From positions 1-64,000 of the forward strand of contig JAGCWW010000046.1 of the NCBI GenBank assembly GCA_017961685.1: a stretch of 64,000 bases of DNA, written 5' to 3'. The notes beneath the pieces are model-generated. The model was given only the letters and a program-made list of their open reading frames with translations, searched no databases and was not told the DNA's origin. This DNA is from Acholeplasmatales bacterium (lineage in GTDB: Bacteria > Bacillota_I > Bacilli_A > Acholeplasmatales > JAEDCM01). Shown piece after piece: positions 1 through 8,881 of this stretch (the stretch's first letter is position 1; the number at the start of each line of letters is the position of its first letter). A program made the position numbers and the translations under genes.

Positions 1-342
1 ATATTTGCACTCTCATATTTAGACTATAAGAATAAAAAAGTCGACATTTTAAATTAGACTTGCTAAAATGTCTCATACATCTAGTTTTTAAAATAAGGTT
101 AAAAGTGTCCGTTTTTTTAGGTCTTTACTTGCAGTTTTGGGTCGAAATTTTCGACCTGTTTTTTATGAAGCAATTTTTGCAATTTTAGAGAAAAAGCCGA
201 CGGACTCACCCCCTACCTTCGACCTTTTTCATCGACCTTGGTAAAATAACGGTAAAATTTTGGTGGGTGAAGGCGTTGTCCTAGTAATCGACCTAAAAAA
301 AATAAATGCCTATTCCTAGGCATTTTTGGTATTAAAAAAGCA
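1..342. other. Non-coding flank of tRNA-Arg with repeated WTCGACCT octamers
   Basis: No credible gene is seen in this stretch. It lies just beyond the 3' end of tRNA-Arg (which is on the minus strand). The octamer WTCGACCT occurs four times in the same direction, starting at 150, 218, 231 and 287, and related TCGAC/GTCGA cores occur near 41 and 141. The part around 190-240 looks richer in G+C than the rest of the window. Short direct repeats next to a tRNA 3' end can be integrase arm-type sites of an integrated element, but no integrase lies inside the window, so this is only a suggestion. Confidence 0.5.
293..325 (-). terminator. Terminator of tRNA-Arg
   Basis: Read on the minus strand, an AATGCCTA / TAGGCATT stem with a GGAA loop is followed by TATTTTTTTT. 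It sits directly downstream of the tRNA. Confidence 0.8.
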
Positions 343-419
<77 letters not shown>

Positions 420-437
420 ATTTTCCATGCATTTATT

Positions 438-466
438 ATTATATAATAATTAGTATGCTTTGTAAA
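438..466 (-). promoter_or_regulatory. Promoter of tRNA-Arg
   Basis: Minus-strand TTTACA, a 17-nt spacer, then TATAAT. The -10 lies about 18 nt upstream of the tRNA 5' end. Confidence 0.7.
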
Positions 467-474
467 GAGTTTTT

Positions 475-1728
475 TCACTTATTTTCATTATCTTCTAAAG
501 CTATTAATTCTAGATATTTAAAATAATATTTTGAGGCTAATTCTTTATCCTTTTTAATACCTTTTCCTTTTTTAAGCATCTTAGATACTTCATATGTAGA
601 ATATGAATCATTTAGATTAGCAGCTTCTAAATATGCATTATATGCATCACTATATTTTTTAAGTTTTAAATATACTTCTGCTAGAGCTTTATATTTATTG
701 ACTGTATTTTTTTCTAACTCTAAACATTTAATAGCTTCATCATATTTTTTAAGTTTCATATAAGCAAAAGCTATATTTAAATATTGATTAGGAAGATTCT
801 CATTAATTGAAAATTCATACCATTTGATTGCTTCTTCATAGTTCTTCTTCACGCCATAGCCATAATAATAACAATCTCCAACAAAAGGATATGAATAAAT
901 ATATTTACTCATTGCGCAGGCATAAAACTTAAAATATGCTTCATTTTTATTTTCATCAATACCTAAACCATTATAAAGCATTATACCTTGCTCAAATTGT
1001 GATTCAACACTTTTTACTCTTTTAAATAAAGGTAGTGCTTTTTCATATTCTTTTAGATAATTTTTATAAATTAAGGCTAGATTAAAGATTGATTCATCAT
1101 CATCTAATTTTTCATATAACTTTTTAGCTTCATCTAAATCTTTATCAATTCCATAGCCATTAAAATACATATCCGCAAGATATTTGATAACTATTCTATT
1201 ATTTTCATTTAACTCATATAATTTATCAAATAACATAAAGCTTAGTTCATAGTTTTTCTCCATACCTTGTCCATTATATGCACATAGTGCTAAATAATAC
1301 ATGGCATTTTGATCAAGGTATGTGGCACTTTTCTTAAAGTATTCTACAGCTTTTTCATAATTTTCTTCATTATATTCAAACAATCCTAGCATTCCAATAG
1401 AATGTGCTTCATCATATTTAGATGCTTCAAGGTAGTATTCTTTTGCTTGATTTAAATCTTTTTCGACATTTTTACCAGTATAATAAACATCTCCTAAGGC
1501 AGCTAAAGATTTAGGATCATCATTTGCGGCACCTTCTAATAAATACTTCATACCTTTTTTTTCATCAACTTCACCATTTAAGCCTGTTAGATAAATCATA
1601 GCTAAATAGCTAGAGGCATCAAAGTCATTATTACTTAAAGCTTCTTCTAATAAAGTAATTGCATCAGTAAAGTTCTTATCATCCATTGCTTTTAGGGCTA
1701 ATTTCGTGTATTTACTTATTTCTTTCAT
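475..1728 (-). CDS. Sel1/TPR-repeat protein
   Basis: This is a 417-residue protein made almost entirely of degenerate Sel1-like helical repeats of about 36 residues (pattern A-x-x-Y-L-A-x-x-Y-x-G-x-G-x-x-K-x-Y-E-x-A). It has no signal peptide or membrane segment, so it is probably a cytosolic scaffold. Sel1 proteins mediate protein-protein contacts; the partner cannot be read from the sequence. The start is supported by an AGGAGGC ribosome site at about 1736-1742. It follows the EF-G-like gene, separated by that gene's terminator, so it has its own transcription or depends on read-through. A second Sel1 protein lies at 31679-32662. The repeat family is clear, the role unknown. Confidence 0.85.
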   Translation of the reverse strand: MKEISKYTKLALKAMDDKNFTDAITLLEEALSNNDFDASSYLAMIYLTGLNGEVDEKKGMKYLLEGAANDDPKSLAALGDVYYTGKNVEKDLNQAKEYYLEASKYDEAHSIGMLGLFEYNEENYEKAVEYFKKSATYLDQNAMYYLALCAYNGQGMEKNYELSFMLFDKLYELNENNRIVIKYLADMYFNGYGIDKDLDEAKKLYEKLDDDESIFNLALIYKNYLKEYEKALPLFKRVKSVESQFEQGIMLYNGLGIDENKNEAYFKFYACAMSKYIYSYPFVGDCYYYGYGVKKNYEEAIKWYEFSINENLPNQYLNIAFAYMKLKKYDEAIKCLELEKNTVNKYKALAEVYLKLKKYSDAYNAYLEAANLNDSYSTYEVSKMLKKGKGIKKDKELASKYYFKYLELIALEDNENK

Positions 1729-1744
1729 AATTAATGCCTCCTAC

Positions 1745-1767
1745 AAAAAAGGCACTAAAATAGTGCC
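1745..1767 (-). terminator. Terminator after the EF-G-like gene
   Basis: On the minus strand GGCACTA-TTT-TAGTGCC is followed by TTTTTT, just past the stop of the EF-G-like gene. Confidence 0.85.
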
Positions 1768-1775
1768 AATTTTTA

Positions 1776-3887
1776 TTATTGTTTTTCTTCTCTTGTGATC
1801 TTGTTATCAGCAATAACCTTATCAATTAAGAATGAAGGAACTTCTTCATATGCCATGAATTCTCTTGTGAACATACCACTTGATTTAGTGATAGATTTTA
1901 AAGTATTTGCATATTCTAGAATTTCAGCTTCTGGAACAGCAGCAACTAATACTTGTTCACCATTAGTTTCTTCCATAGATAATACTCTTGCTCTTCTTGT
2001 GTTGATATCTGATAGAATATCACCAGTATAGATAGAGTTTGCAGTAATTGTTAATTTAACAATTGGTTCTAAGATTGTAGGTTTTAGTAAGAATTTATTA
2101 CCAGTTCTACCATCTTTATTTACTTCGTAAGCTTCTTTATAAGATAAAATAGCTGCGTTAACGAATGAAATTTCATCTGAATCTACTGGGTGGTATGCAC
2201 CATCAAGTAATGTAGCTTTAACACCGATAACTGGGAATCCAGCAAGTAAGCCTGATTCTAATGACTTATTAACACCTTTTTCTACAGCTGGGAAGAAGTT
2301 TCTAGGAACTGCTCCACCAAATACTTCTTCAGCGAAGATGTTTTCATCAGATCCTGATTTTTCCCATCTAATTTTAACAACACCAAAGTGTCCTGATCCA
2401 CCAGATTGTTTCTTATATCTACCTTCAGTTTCAACTGAACCTTTAATAGTTTCTCTATAAACGATTTTTGGAGCTTCAGTTTCAACATCAACCTTGAAGG
2501 CATTCTTTAATCTATCAAATACATAATTTAAGTGTCCTGTACCTTGTCCACCAAGTAATTGTTGACGAGTTTCAGCATTTCTTGTAGTGAAGATTGTTGG
2601 GTCTTCAGAAATAATTCTATTTAATGCTTGACCAATCTTATCTTCATCAGCCTTATTCTTTGGTTTAAATGCACGATATAATACTGCTGTTGGGAATGGA
2701 ATCTTATCAAATGTTACAATTGACTTTGGACTACAAATAGTCATATTTGTTAAAACACCTGTAAGTTTAGAAATACTTCCGATATCTCCAGCCGCTAATT
2801 CTTGAACTTCAATTTGCTTCTTTCCACATGGAATAGTAAGTTGAGCAACTTTTTCAGTTTTACCTGTTTGAGGGCAATAAATATCATCACCAACTTTAAT
2901 TGTACCTGAATATACTTTAAAGATATTAGTTACACCTGAATATTGGTCAACCATTGTCTTAAATACTAAAGCGGCAAATGGTTCATTATTTAATGTCTTT
3001 AATACTACTTCTTTATCATCTTCTGTATGAGCTACGATTGGATTTAGATCATTTGGAGCTGGTAAGAAGCTTTCAAGCATTGTAAGTAATGATTTAACAC
3101 CAATAGAAATATTAGCGCATCCAAGTAATACTGGGAATGTTTCACTATTTAATACTGCTTGTCTTAAAGCTGTTCTAATTTCTTCAATAGTGATTTCTTC
3201 ACCACCAAAGTATTTTTCCATTAATTCTTCGCTTGTTTCAGCAACAGCTTCCATAATGTTATTTCTTAATTCTTCAACTTCTGGAGAAATATCTGAATCT
3301 TTTAATTCAAAGTCAACTACTTCTTCACCGTTGAACTTTCTACCAATCATTTCAACTATATCGATATAACCATCAAAATGTCCACCATTGATAATTGGAT
3401 ATTCAAATGGAACTACAGTTTTACCAAATTTATCTCTTAACTCAGCTAATAACTTAGTTAAGTTAACATTTTCCTTGTCTAACTTATTAATGAATAAGAA
3501 AGTAGGAATGTTTCTTTTTCTTAGCATGTTCCAGTGTTTAACTGTACCAACTTCGATACCACTTGCTGCATCAATAACGATAATAGCACCTTTTACAACA
3601 TTTGTAGCAGCAACTACTTCACCAATAAAATCATCATTTCCTGGAACGTCAATAAAATTGATTTTATAATCACCATGGAATACAGGAACAACAGCATTAC
3701 TAATTGAACTTAATCTTTGTTGTTCTTCAACCATAAAATCACTAATTGTATTTTTCTTTTCAACTGTAGCCTTTGCACTTGCTTTAATACCGTTAGTTAC
3801 TGAATAGCAAGCTTCTACTAAAGTTGTCTTTCCACTTCCTAAGTGTCCTAATACACAAACGTTTCTAATTTTGTCTGAATTATACAT
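1776..3887 (-). CDS. Elongation factor G-like GTPase (EF-G paralog)
   Basis: A 703-residue translational GTPase with the five-domain EF-G layout. Seen: P-loop GHLGSGKT at residues 14-21, G3 box DVPGNDDF at 80-87, NKLD near 130, and the domain IV and V regions to the C-terminus. The start is at 3887 (MYNSDKIRN), preceded by AGAGGAGG; the frame is open 15 codons further but without a better ribosome site. Canonical EF-G has an H-I-D-A-G-K-T P-loop and DTPGHVDF; here the catalytic His position is Asn, as in the divergent EF-G-2-like family rather than true fusA or Tet(M) proteins. No rpsL, rpsG or tuf neighbours, which also argues against the main EF-G. It may act in a specialised ribosome step. 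Family sure, function unsure. Confidence 0.85.
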   Translation of the reverse strand: MYNSDKIRNVCVLGHLGSGKTTLVEACYSVTNGIKASAKATVEKKNTISDFMVEEQQRLSSISNAVVPVFHGDYKINFIDVPGNDDFIGEVVAATNVVKGAIIVIDAASGIEVGTVKHWNMLRKRNIPTFLFINKLDKENVNLTKLLAELRDKFGKTVVPFEYPIINGGHFDGYIDIVEMIGRKFNGEEVVDFELKDSDISPEVEELRNNIMEAVAETSEELMEKYFGGEEITIEEIRTALRQAVLNSETFPVLLGCANISIGVKSLLTMLESFLPAPNDLNPIVAHTEDDKEVVLKTLNNEPFAALVFKTMVDQYSGVTNIFKVYSGTIKVGDDIYCPQTGKTEKVAQLTIPCGKKQIEVQELAAGDIGSISKLTGVLTNMTICSPKSIVTFDKIPFPTAVLYRAFKPKNKADEDKIGQALNRIISEDPTIFTTRNAETRQQLLGGQGTGHLNYVFDRLKNAFKVDVETEAPKIVYRETIKGSVETEGRYKKQSGGSGHFGVVKIRWEKSGSDENIFAEEVFGGAVPRNFFPAVEKGVNKSLESGLLAGFPVIGVKATLLDGAYHPVDSDEISFVNAAILSYKEAYEVNKDGRTGNKFLLKPTILEPIVKLTITANSIYTGDILSDINTRRARVLSMEETNGEQVLVAAVPEAEILEYANTLKSITKSSGMFTREFMAYEEVPSFLIDKVIADNKITREEKQ

Positions 3888-3911
3888 AAAATTTTTCCTC
3901 CTCTTGTTCTT

Positions 3912-3925
3912 TGAAAACGTTTTAC
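3912..3925. promoter_or_regulatory. Cre-like half-palindrome in the leader of the EF-G-like gene
   Basis: TGAAAACGTTTTAC contains the perfect palindrome AAAACGTTTT and matches the CcpA/LacI-type cre consensus except for the last two bases. It lies between the predicted -10 and the ribosome site, a position suited to a repressor roadblock. Single site, so weak. Confidence 0.3.
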
Positions 3926-3937
3926 TACCCAATAATA

Positions 3938-3946
3938 ATTATATCA
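3938..3946 (-). promoter_or_regulatory. Extended -10 promoter of the EF-G-like gene
   Basis: Minus-strand TGATATAAT, an extended -10 with no good -35 upstream. It lies about 50 nt before the start codon. Confidence 0.5.
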
Positions 3947-3977
3947 TAGATTATTATTATAAGAAAACACTTTTTTT

Positions 3978-4012
3978 AAAAAAATAAAAAGCATCTATAT
4001 TTTAATAGATGC
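3978..4012 (-). terminator. Terminator of the recO end of the large cluster
   Basis: On the minus strand GCATCTAT and ATAGATGC pair and are followed by a long T-rich run. The recO stop codon lies inside the hairpin. Confidence 0.8.
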
Positions 4013-4642
4013 GTGTATTAAGTAATAACTTACTAAAAAATCATGTAACTTTTTTAAATCAATGTCTACTTTTTCTTCTAATTTAGAATAATAAGCTTCA
4101 ATTAATTTTATGGTATCTTCTTTATTTAAATCAATACTTGTTGAATCATTTTTATAACATACTTTTGATTCAGTTATATTAAAACCAATTATATCCTTTA
4201 AATTATTAACTTCTACATTTAATCCTAAACCCATAAAATGTAGGTTTTTTAATAGGAATAAATTATAATAATATTCTTCATCAAAATCATTTATAAATTT
4301 AATTGATTTTAAAGCTAATTCATAAACCTTCATATTTTCATATTGTTCCTTATAAAGGATATTAATTAAGCTTCCAGCATACATATTTTTTCTAATATTA
4401 TTTTGAATATTTTTATATTCATCAATTACTAAAATATCGGTTAAAATAGGGATTTTTGAATCACTAATAAAACATTTTACATAATTAAAACTTAAAATAT
4501 AACCTTTTAATTTAGAATTAAGTTTTTTAACTCCTCTTGCGATGATTGATTCTATTTTATTATTAGTAAGTAGATGTATTATTAAGCTTGATTCTTTATA
4601 ATCAATAACTCTAACAATTAAACCATCAAGTTCTTTAGTCAT
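3995..4642 (-). CDS. recO: DNA repair protein RecO
   Basis: RecO helps load RecA at gaps by displacing SSB, together with RecR and RecF. The protein has 215 residues. The N-terminus (LDGLIVRVIDYKESSLIIHLL) has the RecO OB-fold signature, with the ARGVKKLNSKLKG motif following near residue 36. It is shorter than usual (about 240-260) and lacks the CxxC zinc motif of some family members. It overlaps era by 8 nt, is the last gene of the glyS-to-recO cluster, and is closed by a terminator. Its place beside era is typical of Bacilli. Confidence 0.9.
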   Translation of the reverse strand: MTKELDGLIVRVIDYKESSLIIHLLTNNKIESIIARGVKKLNSKLKGYILSFNYVKCFISDSKIPILTDILVIDEYKNIQNNIRKNMYAGSLINILYKEQYENMKVYELALKSIKFINDFDEEYYYNLFLLKNLHFMGLGLNVEVNNLKDIIGFNITESKVCYKNDSTSIDLNKEDTIKLIEAYYSKLEEKVDIDLKKLHDFLVSYYLIHASIKI

Positions 4643-5507
4643 GATAGTTACCGTATTGTTTTACATCTACTAATCTATTACGCCAATTATCTTTTACCTT
4701 AACCCAAAGTTCAAGATTAATTCGTTTTTTAAGTAAATTATTTATATCAATTCTAGCTCTTTTACCTATTTCTTTTATCATTTCACCGTTATGCCCAATG
4801 ATAATCTTTTTTTGTGATTCTCTTTCAACTACGATTGTTGCGCTAATTGTATTATTTTCTCTATATAGTACATCTATTACCGCAACACTATGTGGAATTT
4901 CTTCATTAGTAAGTAATAATACTTTTTCTCTAATTAATTCTGAAACAACAAATTTTTCAGGGACATCTGTGATTTGATCATTTGGATAATACATTGGTCC
5001 TTCTGGTAGGTATTCATATACCTTATTTAGAAGTGTATCAATATTATCTTTATTTTTAACACTTAAAGGAAATATTTCCTTAAAGCTCATTAATTTATTA
5101 ACTTCTTCTAATCTCTTAATTAAATCTAATTTAGAAACTAAGTCAATTTTATTTAAAACTAAGAATACTGGTATAGTATAATTTTTAATTCTATCAATTA
5201 TTTTTAATTCATAATCACTAATAGGTTTACTAATATCCATCATTAAAATACATATATCTACACCTTTAAGTGATTTATAAGTTTCATCAACCATTTTCTT
5301 GTTTAATTCACTTTTAGGATTATGTAGTCCAGGTGTATCTATAAAGATTGCTTGCATTAAGTCATTGGTGTATATACCCAAAATATTATTTCTTGTTGTT
5401 TGTGGTTTTGGGCTCATTATAGCGATTTTTTCACCAATTATCTCATTAAGCAAACTTGATTTACCGACATTAGGTTTACCAATTAATGTGATAAAACCAC
5501 TTTTCAT
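4635..5507 (-). CDS. era: GTPase Era
   Basis: Era binds 16S rRNA near its 3' end and is needed for 30S subunit assembly. The 290-residue length is normal. Seen: G1 GKPNVGKSS at residues 10-18, DTPG near 58, NKID near 119, and a C-terminal KH domain with the IIGHNGEMIKEIG signature near 236. It starts 1 nt after cdd and overlaps recO at its end, so it is translationally coupled on both sides. An AGGTG ribosome site precedes the ATG. Confidence 0.97.
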   Translation of the reverse strand: MKSGFITLIGKPNVGKSSLLNEIIGEKIAIMSPKPQTTRNNILGIYTNDLMQAIFIDTPGLHNPKSELNKKMVDETYKSLKGVDICILMMDISKPISDYELKIIDRIKNYTIPVFLVLNKIDLVSKLDLIKRLEEVNKLMSFKEIFPLSVKNKDNIDTLLNKVYEYLPEGPMYYPNDQITDVPEKFVVSELIREKVLLLTNEEIPHSVAVIDVLYRENNTISATIVVERESQKKIIIGHNGEMIKEIGKRARIDINNLLKKRINLELWVKVKDNWRNRLVDVKQYGNYHD

Positions 5508-5508
5508 A

Positions 5509-5883
5509 TTACACCTCCAATTTAAAACTATCAGGTAATAAATCTTTAACTTGATATTCTTTAGAATGCCCTAAGGAATCAGTTAAAACAACTAGTGTAT
5601 CTGGATTCATTAATTCTATCATTACTTGTCTACAAGCTCCACAAGGTGTAACTATTTTCTTTGCGGCAACGCAAAAACTAATGATATCATTTTTACGATA
5701 TCCTTTGGAATATACATTATATAAGCATGCTCTTTCTGCGCACATAGATAGTCCATAACTTGCATTTTCAATATTTGTACCTACTACTATAGTACCATCC
5801 TTTAAAAGAGCTGATGCTCCTACTTTGAAATTTGAATATGGACAATATGCATTGTGCATTGCTTCTATTGCTGATCTAATCAT
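5509..5883 (-). CDS. cdd: Cytidine deaminase
   Basis: A 124-residue tetrameric-type enzyme that deaminates cytidine and deoxycytidine to uridine or deoxyuridine for pyrimidine salvage. The zinc ligands and proton shuttle are seen as C48-A-E50 and P80-C81-G-A-C84. The N-terminal substrate motif CPYSNFKVGAS is intact. The ATG at 5883 has a GGAGAGGG ribosome site. It lies between ybeY and era with gaps of 1 nt, an order conserved in Bacilli. Confidence 0.97.
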   Translation of the reverse strand: MIRSAIEAMHNAYCPYSNFKVGASALLKDGTIVVGTNIENASYGLSMCAERACLYNVYSKGYRKNDIISFCVAAKKIVTPCGACRQVMIELMNPDTLVVLTDSLGHSKEYQVKDLLPDSFKLEV

Positions 5884-5884
5884 T

Positions 5885-6316
5885 TTACCCTCTCCTTAAA
5901 TTAGCATTATTTAAGATTTCATCTTGCTTTTTAAACATTACTTCTTCATCTTCTTTAGTTTGATGATCATATCCATGTAAATGAAGATATCCATGAACTG
6001 ATAAGAAACCTATTTCTCTGTCAAGTGAATGATTATATTCATTTGCTTGGCGTTTTGCTTGATCAAGACAAATAAAGATGTCTCCTAATTCTTCTGTTTT
6101 AATTAAAAACTCTTTTTCATCATTTAAAGCAAAACTTATAACATCTGTTATTCTATCAATATTACGGTATTCTCTATTTATTCTTTGTATTTCTTCATCT
6201 GTTACAAAGATAATATTCATTATCGTTTTTGATTTATCAAATTTAAAAATATCTCTTATTAACTTTTTATAATCAGTAACTACTTCTTTAGTTTCATTAA
6301 TAAAATTAATTTTCAT
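5885..6316 (-). CDS. ybeY: Endoribonuclease YbeY
   Basis: A 143-residue metalloprotein required for 16S rRNA 3'-end maturation and 70S quality control. The family signature HGYLHLHGYDH (about residues 108-118) supplies the three metal-binding histidines. It is packed between phoH (2-nt gap) and cdd (1-nt gap). Length and context are normal. Confidence 0.96.
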   Translation of the reverse strand: MKINFINETKEVVTDYKKLIRDIFKFDKSKTIMNIIFVTDEEIQRINREYRNIDRITDVISFALNDEKEFLIKTEELGDIFICLDQAKRQANEYNHSLDREIGFLSVHGYLHLHGYDHQTKEDEEVMFKKQDEILNNANLRRG

Positions 6317-6318
6317 AA

Positions 6319-7260
6319 TTATTCCTCATCATATCTCTTTAAGATTTCATTTACAAGTGGATGTCTTATAACATCTATTCCTTCAAATTCTATTAAACCA
6401 ATTCCTTTAATATTTTTAAGTATTGATATAGCATGTTTTAATCCTGAATCAATTTTAGTTGGTAAATCTATTTGTGTGATATCACCAGTAATAATTAATT
6501 TAGAATTATAACCAAGTCTAGATAAGATCATTTTCATTTGCATTTTTGTTGTATTTTGTGCTTCATCTAAAATGATAAATGAATTATCTAATGTTCTACC
6601 CCTCATATATGCTAGAGGTGCTATTTCAATAGTATTTTTAATTATTAATTCTGATACTATTTCTTTTCCTAAGCATTCATATAAGCCATCATATAAAGGT
6701 CTAAGGTAAGGATCTATTTTTTCTTTTAAATCACCTGGTAAAAATCCTAAAGATTCACCGGCTTCAACCGCTGGACGAGTTAAAATAATTCTTTTGATTT
6801 TCCCTTCCTTAAGCATTTTTACGGCTAAAACGATTGCAAGAAAAGTCTTACCACTACCAGCTTTACCTGTTGAGAAAATAATATCATTATCATTAATAAG
6901 ATTTATGTAATTAATTTGATTTAAAGTCTTTGGATAAATTGGTTTACCAAAGTAATTACTTATAATAGGTTTCCTATTTAAGTATAGGTTTTTAAGTTCT
7001 TCTAGATTATCTTTCATCTTTAAAATATAAGTGATATCTTGTATTGATATTTGGGCGTGTTTAGAAATATCAAGTAAAAAGGTGAAGATATTTTCTAATT
7101 CTTCTTTAACTTCCATACTAACATTACCACAAATAATATCATTACCACTAATAGTAATATTAGTATTATAGAAACTTGAAATTATTTTTAGTTTTGCTTC
7201 ATTTCCACCCGCAATATTTAAGATATCTTCATTATTATAAAGCTTTGTATCTAGGATCAC
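6319..7260 (-). CDS. phoH: PhoH-like ATPase/RNA helicase-type protein
   Basis: A 313-residue cytosolic ATPase of the PhoH/YbeZ family. Walker A GKAGSGKT lies near residue 133 and Walker B LDEAQN near 232; the RGRTLDNSFIILDEAQN region is characteristic. The N-terminal 100 residues form the usual KH-like/PIN-adjacent region. YbeZ physically and functionally works with YbeY in rRNA processing in several bacteria, in line with the immediate neighbour. An extended -10 (TGATATAAT, 7279-7287) lies just upstream, after the rpsU terminator, so phoH may restart transcription here. Confidence 0.93.
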   Translation of the reverse strand: MILDTKLYNNEDILNIAGGNEAKLKIISSFYNTNITISGNDIICGNVSMEVKEELENIFTFLLDISKHAQISIQDITYILKMKDNLEELKNLYLNRKPIISNYFGKPIYPKTLNQINYINLINDNDIIFSTGKAGSGKTFLAIVLAVKMLKEGKIKRIILTRPAVEAGESLGFLPGDLKEKIDPYLRPLYDGLYECLGKEIVSELIIKNTIEIAPLAYMRGRTLDNSFIILDEAQNTTKMQMKMILSRLGYNSKLIITGDITQIDLPTKIDSGLKHAISILKNIKGIGLIEFEGIDVIRHPLVNEILKRYDEE

Positions 7261-7278
7261 TTAAACCACCTCTAATAT

Positions 7279-7287
7279 ATTATATCA
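7279..7287 (-). promoter_or_regulatory. Possible internal promoter before phoH
   Basis: Minus-strand TGATATAAT lies between the rpsU terminator and the phoH ribosome site. There is no clear -35, and the leader would be very short. Confidence 0.35.
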
Positions 7288-7291
7288 TATA

Positions 7292-7321
7292 AACAAAAAA
7301 TGATTAAGATATACTTAATCA
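7292..7321 (-). terminator. Terminator after rpsU
   Basis: TGATTAAG and CTTAATCA form the stem; the minus strand continues as TTTTTTGTTT. Confidence 0.75.
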
Positions 7322-7354
7322 TTATTCATCTAGTTTTATTATTTATTGGAAGGA

Positions 7355-7528
7355 CTAGTACTTCTTAGCTCTATTTGCTTGACGCTTAAGCTTTCTTGTA
7401 ACGCTTGGTTTTTGATAATATTCGCGTTTTCTAGCTTCTTGAAGAGTTCCACTTCTTACAACGTCTCTTTTAAAACGTCTTAAAGCGTCATCAATTTTTT
7501 CGTTTTCACGAACAACTGTTTTAGGCAT
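7355..7528 (-). CDS. rpsU: 30S ribosomal protein S21
   Basis: A 57-residue basic protein of the small subunit, located near the anti-Shine-Dalgarno region. The core [20 protein letters not shown] is typical and the C-terminus is Lys/Arg rich. The start at 7528 is chosen because GGAGGG lies 8 nt upstream; the frame is open 6 more codons but those cover the ribosome site. Position after mtaB matches B. subtilis. Confidence 0.96.
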   Translation of the reverse strand: MPKTVVRENEKIDDALRRFKRDVVRSGTLQEARKREYYQKPSVTRKLKRQANRAKKY

Positions 7529-7600
7529 TTTCTGCCCTCCTTCCAAAATCTAATTCCTTATTTATTATACAAAAGTTTTTTTGCATTGTAAAGACATTTT

Positions 7601-8881
7601 TTAAATTATTTTTCCTTCACATATAGGATATGCACCTTTTTCAACTTTTATTTGTAACATTTTACCTATATCGCCATCTTTTCCAGTAACTTTTACCTTT
7701 AAAAAATTATTTGTATGGCCAAATAAATAGCCATCAATATATTCTTCAGGAATAAAGTCTAGAATAGAATTTTCAAATTGTTTTGCATAATTATTAGCAA
7801 GTTCTAAATTAACTGCATTTATTCTATTATATCTACTCTTCATAATAAGTCCATTAATTTCAGTATATTTATCGCATTTTGTTCCACTTCTCTTAGAGAA
7901 TGGGAAAATATGCATAAATGAGAAATTAATTTTTTTAACATTATCTAGTGTTTCATTAAAATCTTCATCAGTTTCAATTGGATAACCTATAATAATATCA
8001 GTAGTAATAGAAATATCAGGAATAATTGATCTAATATGTTCTATTTTTTTGATAAACTCTTCAATAGTATAATGTCTATTCATATCTTTTAATACTCTGT
8101 TAGAGCATGATTGAACAGGTAAATGTAAGTGATGACACATTACTTTATTACTTTTCATTAAATCAAGTAATAAATCATCAATTTGATTAATTTCAATACT
8201 TGAAATTCTAAGACGTTCTAATCCTTTAACTTCATTTAAAATCTTTTCAATTAATTTAGAGAAAGGATAATTTATATCTACACCATATCCACCCGTATGA
8301 ATACCAGATAATACTATTTCTTTATAGCCTTTACTAACTATTTTTTTAGATTCTTCTATTACATCAGTTACTGGTTTACTTCGCATTCTACCTCTAGCAT
8401 AAGGTATAATGCAATAGCTACAGAAATTATTACATCCATCTTGTATTTTTAAAAATGCTCTAGTATGTTCAAATTCTGTTGCTTCTAATCTTTCATATTC
8501 TTTTATATCTTTAGCTGGATTAACTAAAGTAATATTTTCTTTTTTGTTTAAGTAATCCATTACTAGATTAAATAATTCTTTTCTATTATTAGTACCTATT
8601 ACAACATCTGCACCTATTTCAGCACACTTATCAGGATTTAGTTGTGAGAAGCATCCCATAACCGCAATGCAAGCATTAGGATTTCTTCTTTTAGCAGCAC
8701 GAATATATTTTCTACTTTTAACATCACTTTGATTAGTAACGCTACAAGTATTAATAACATATACATCAGATATACTATCAAAACTAACGATATCAAAATT
8801 GTTTTGTTTAAACATAAACTCAACAGATGCTAATTCATAAGAATTAACTTTACAACCTAAATTATAGAAAGCTGCTCTCAT
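7601..8881 (-). CDS. mtaB: tRNA (N6-threonylcarbamoyladenosine(37)-C2)-methylthiotransferase MtaB
   Basis: A 426-residue radical-SAM enzyme converting t6A37 to ms2t6A37 in tRNAs reading ANN codons. Seen: an N-terminal UPF0004 domain with cluster cysteines in NLGCK (C10), NTCSVT and VMGCFSQ, then the radical-SAM motif CNNFCSYC near residue 150, and a C-terminal TRAM-like region. The GCKVN start and the rsmE-mtaB-rpsU context distinguish MtaB from MiaB. It overlaps rsmE by 4 nt (ATGA). Confidence 0.94.
   Translation of the reverse strand: MRAAFYNLGCKVNSYELASVEFMFKQNNFDIVSFDSISDVYVINTCSVTNQSDVKSRKYIRAAKRRNPNACIAVMGCFSQLNPDKCAEIGADVVIGTNNRKELFNLVMDYLNKKENITLVNPAKDIKEYERLEATEFEHTRAFLKIQDGCNNFCSYCIIPYARGRMRSKPVTDVIEESKKIVSKGYKEIVLSGIHTGGYGVDINYPFSKLIEKILNEVKGLERLRISSIEINQIDDLLLDLMKSNKVMCHHLHLPVQSCSNRVLKDMNRHYTIEEFIKKIEHIRSIIPDISITTDIIIGYPIETDEDFNETLDNVKKINFSFMHIFPFSKRSGTKCDKYTEINGLIMKSRYNRINAVNLELANNYAKQFENSILDFIPEEYIDGYLFGHTNNFLKVKVTGKDGDIGKMLQIKVEKGAYPICEGKII

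Noticed and set aside
1776..3887. Tetracycline-resistance protein Tet(M)/Tet(O)
   Set aside because: The P-loop and G3 boxes are those of the divergent EF-G-2-like family, and no resistance-type context is present.
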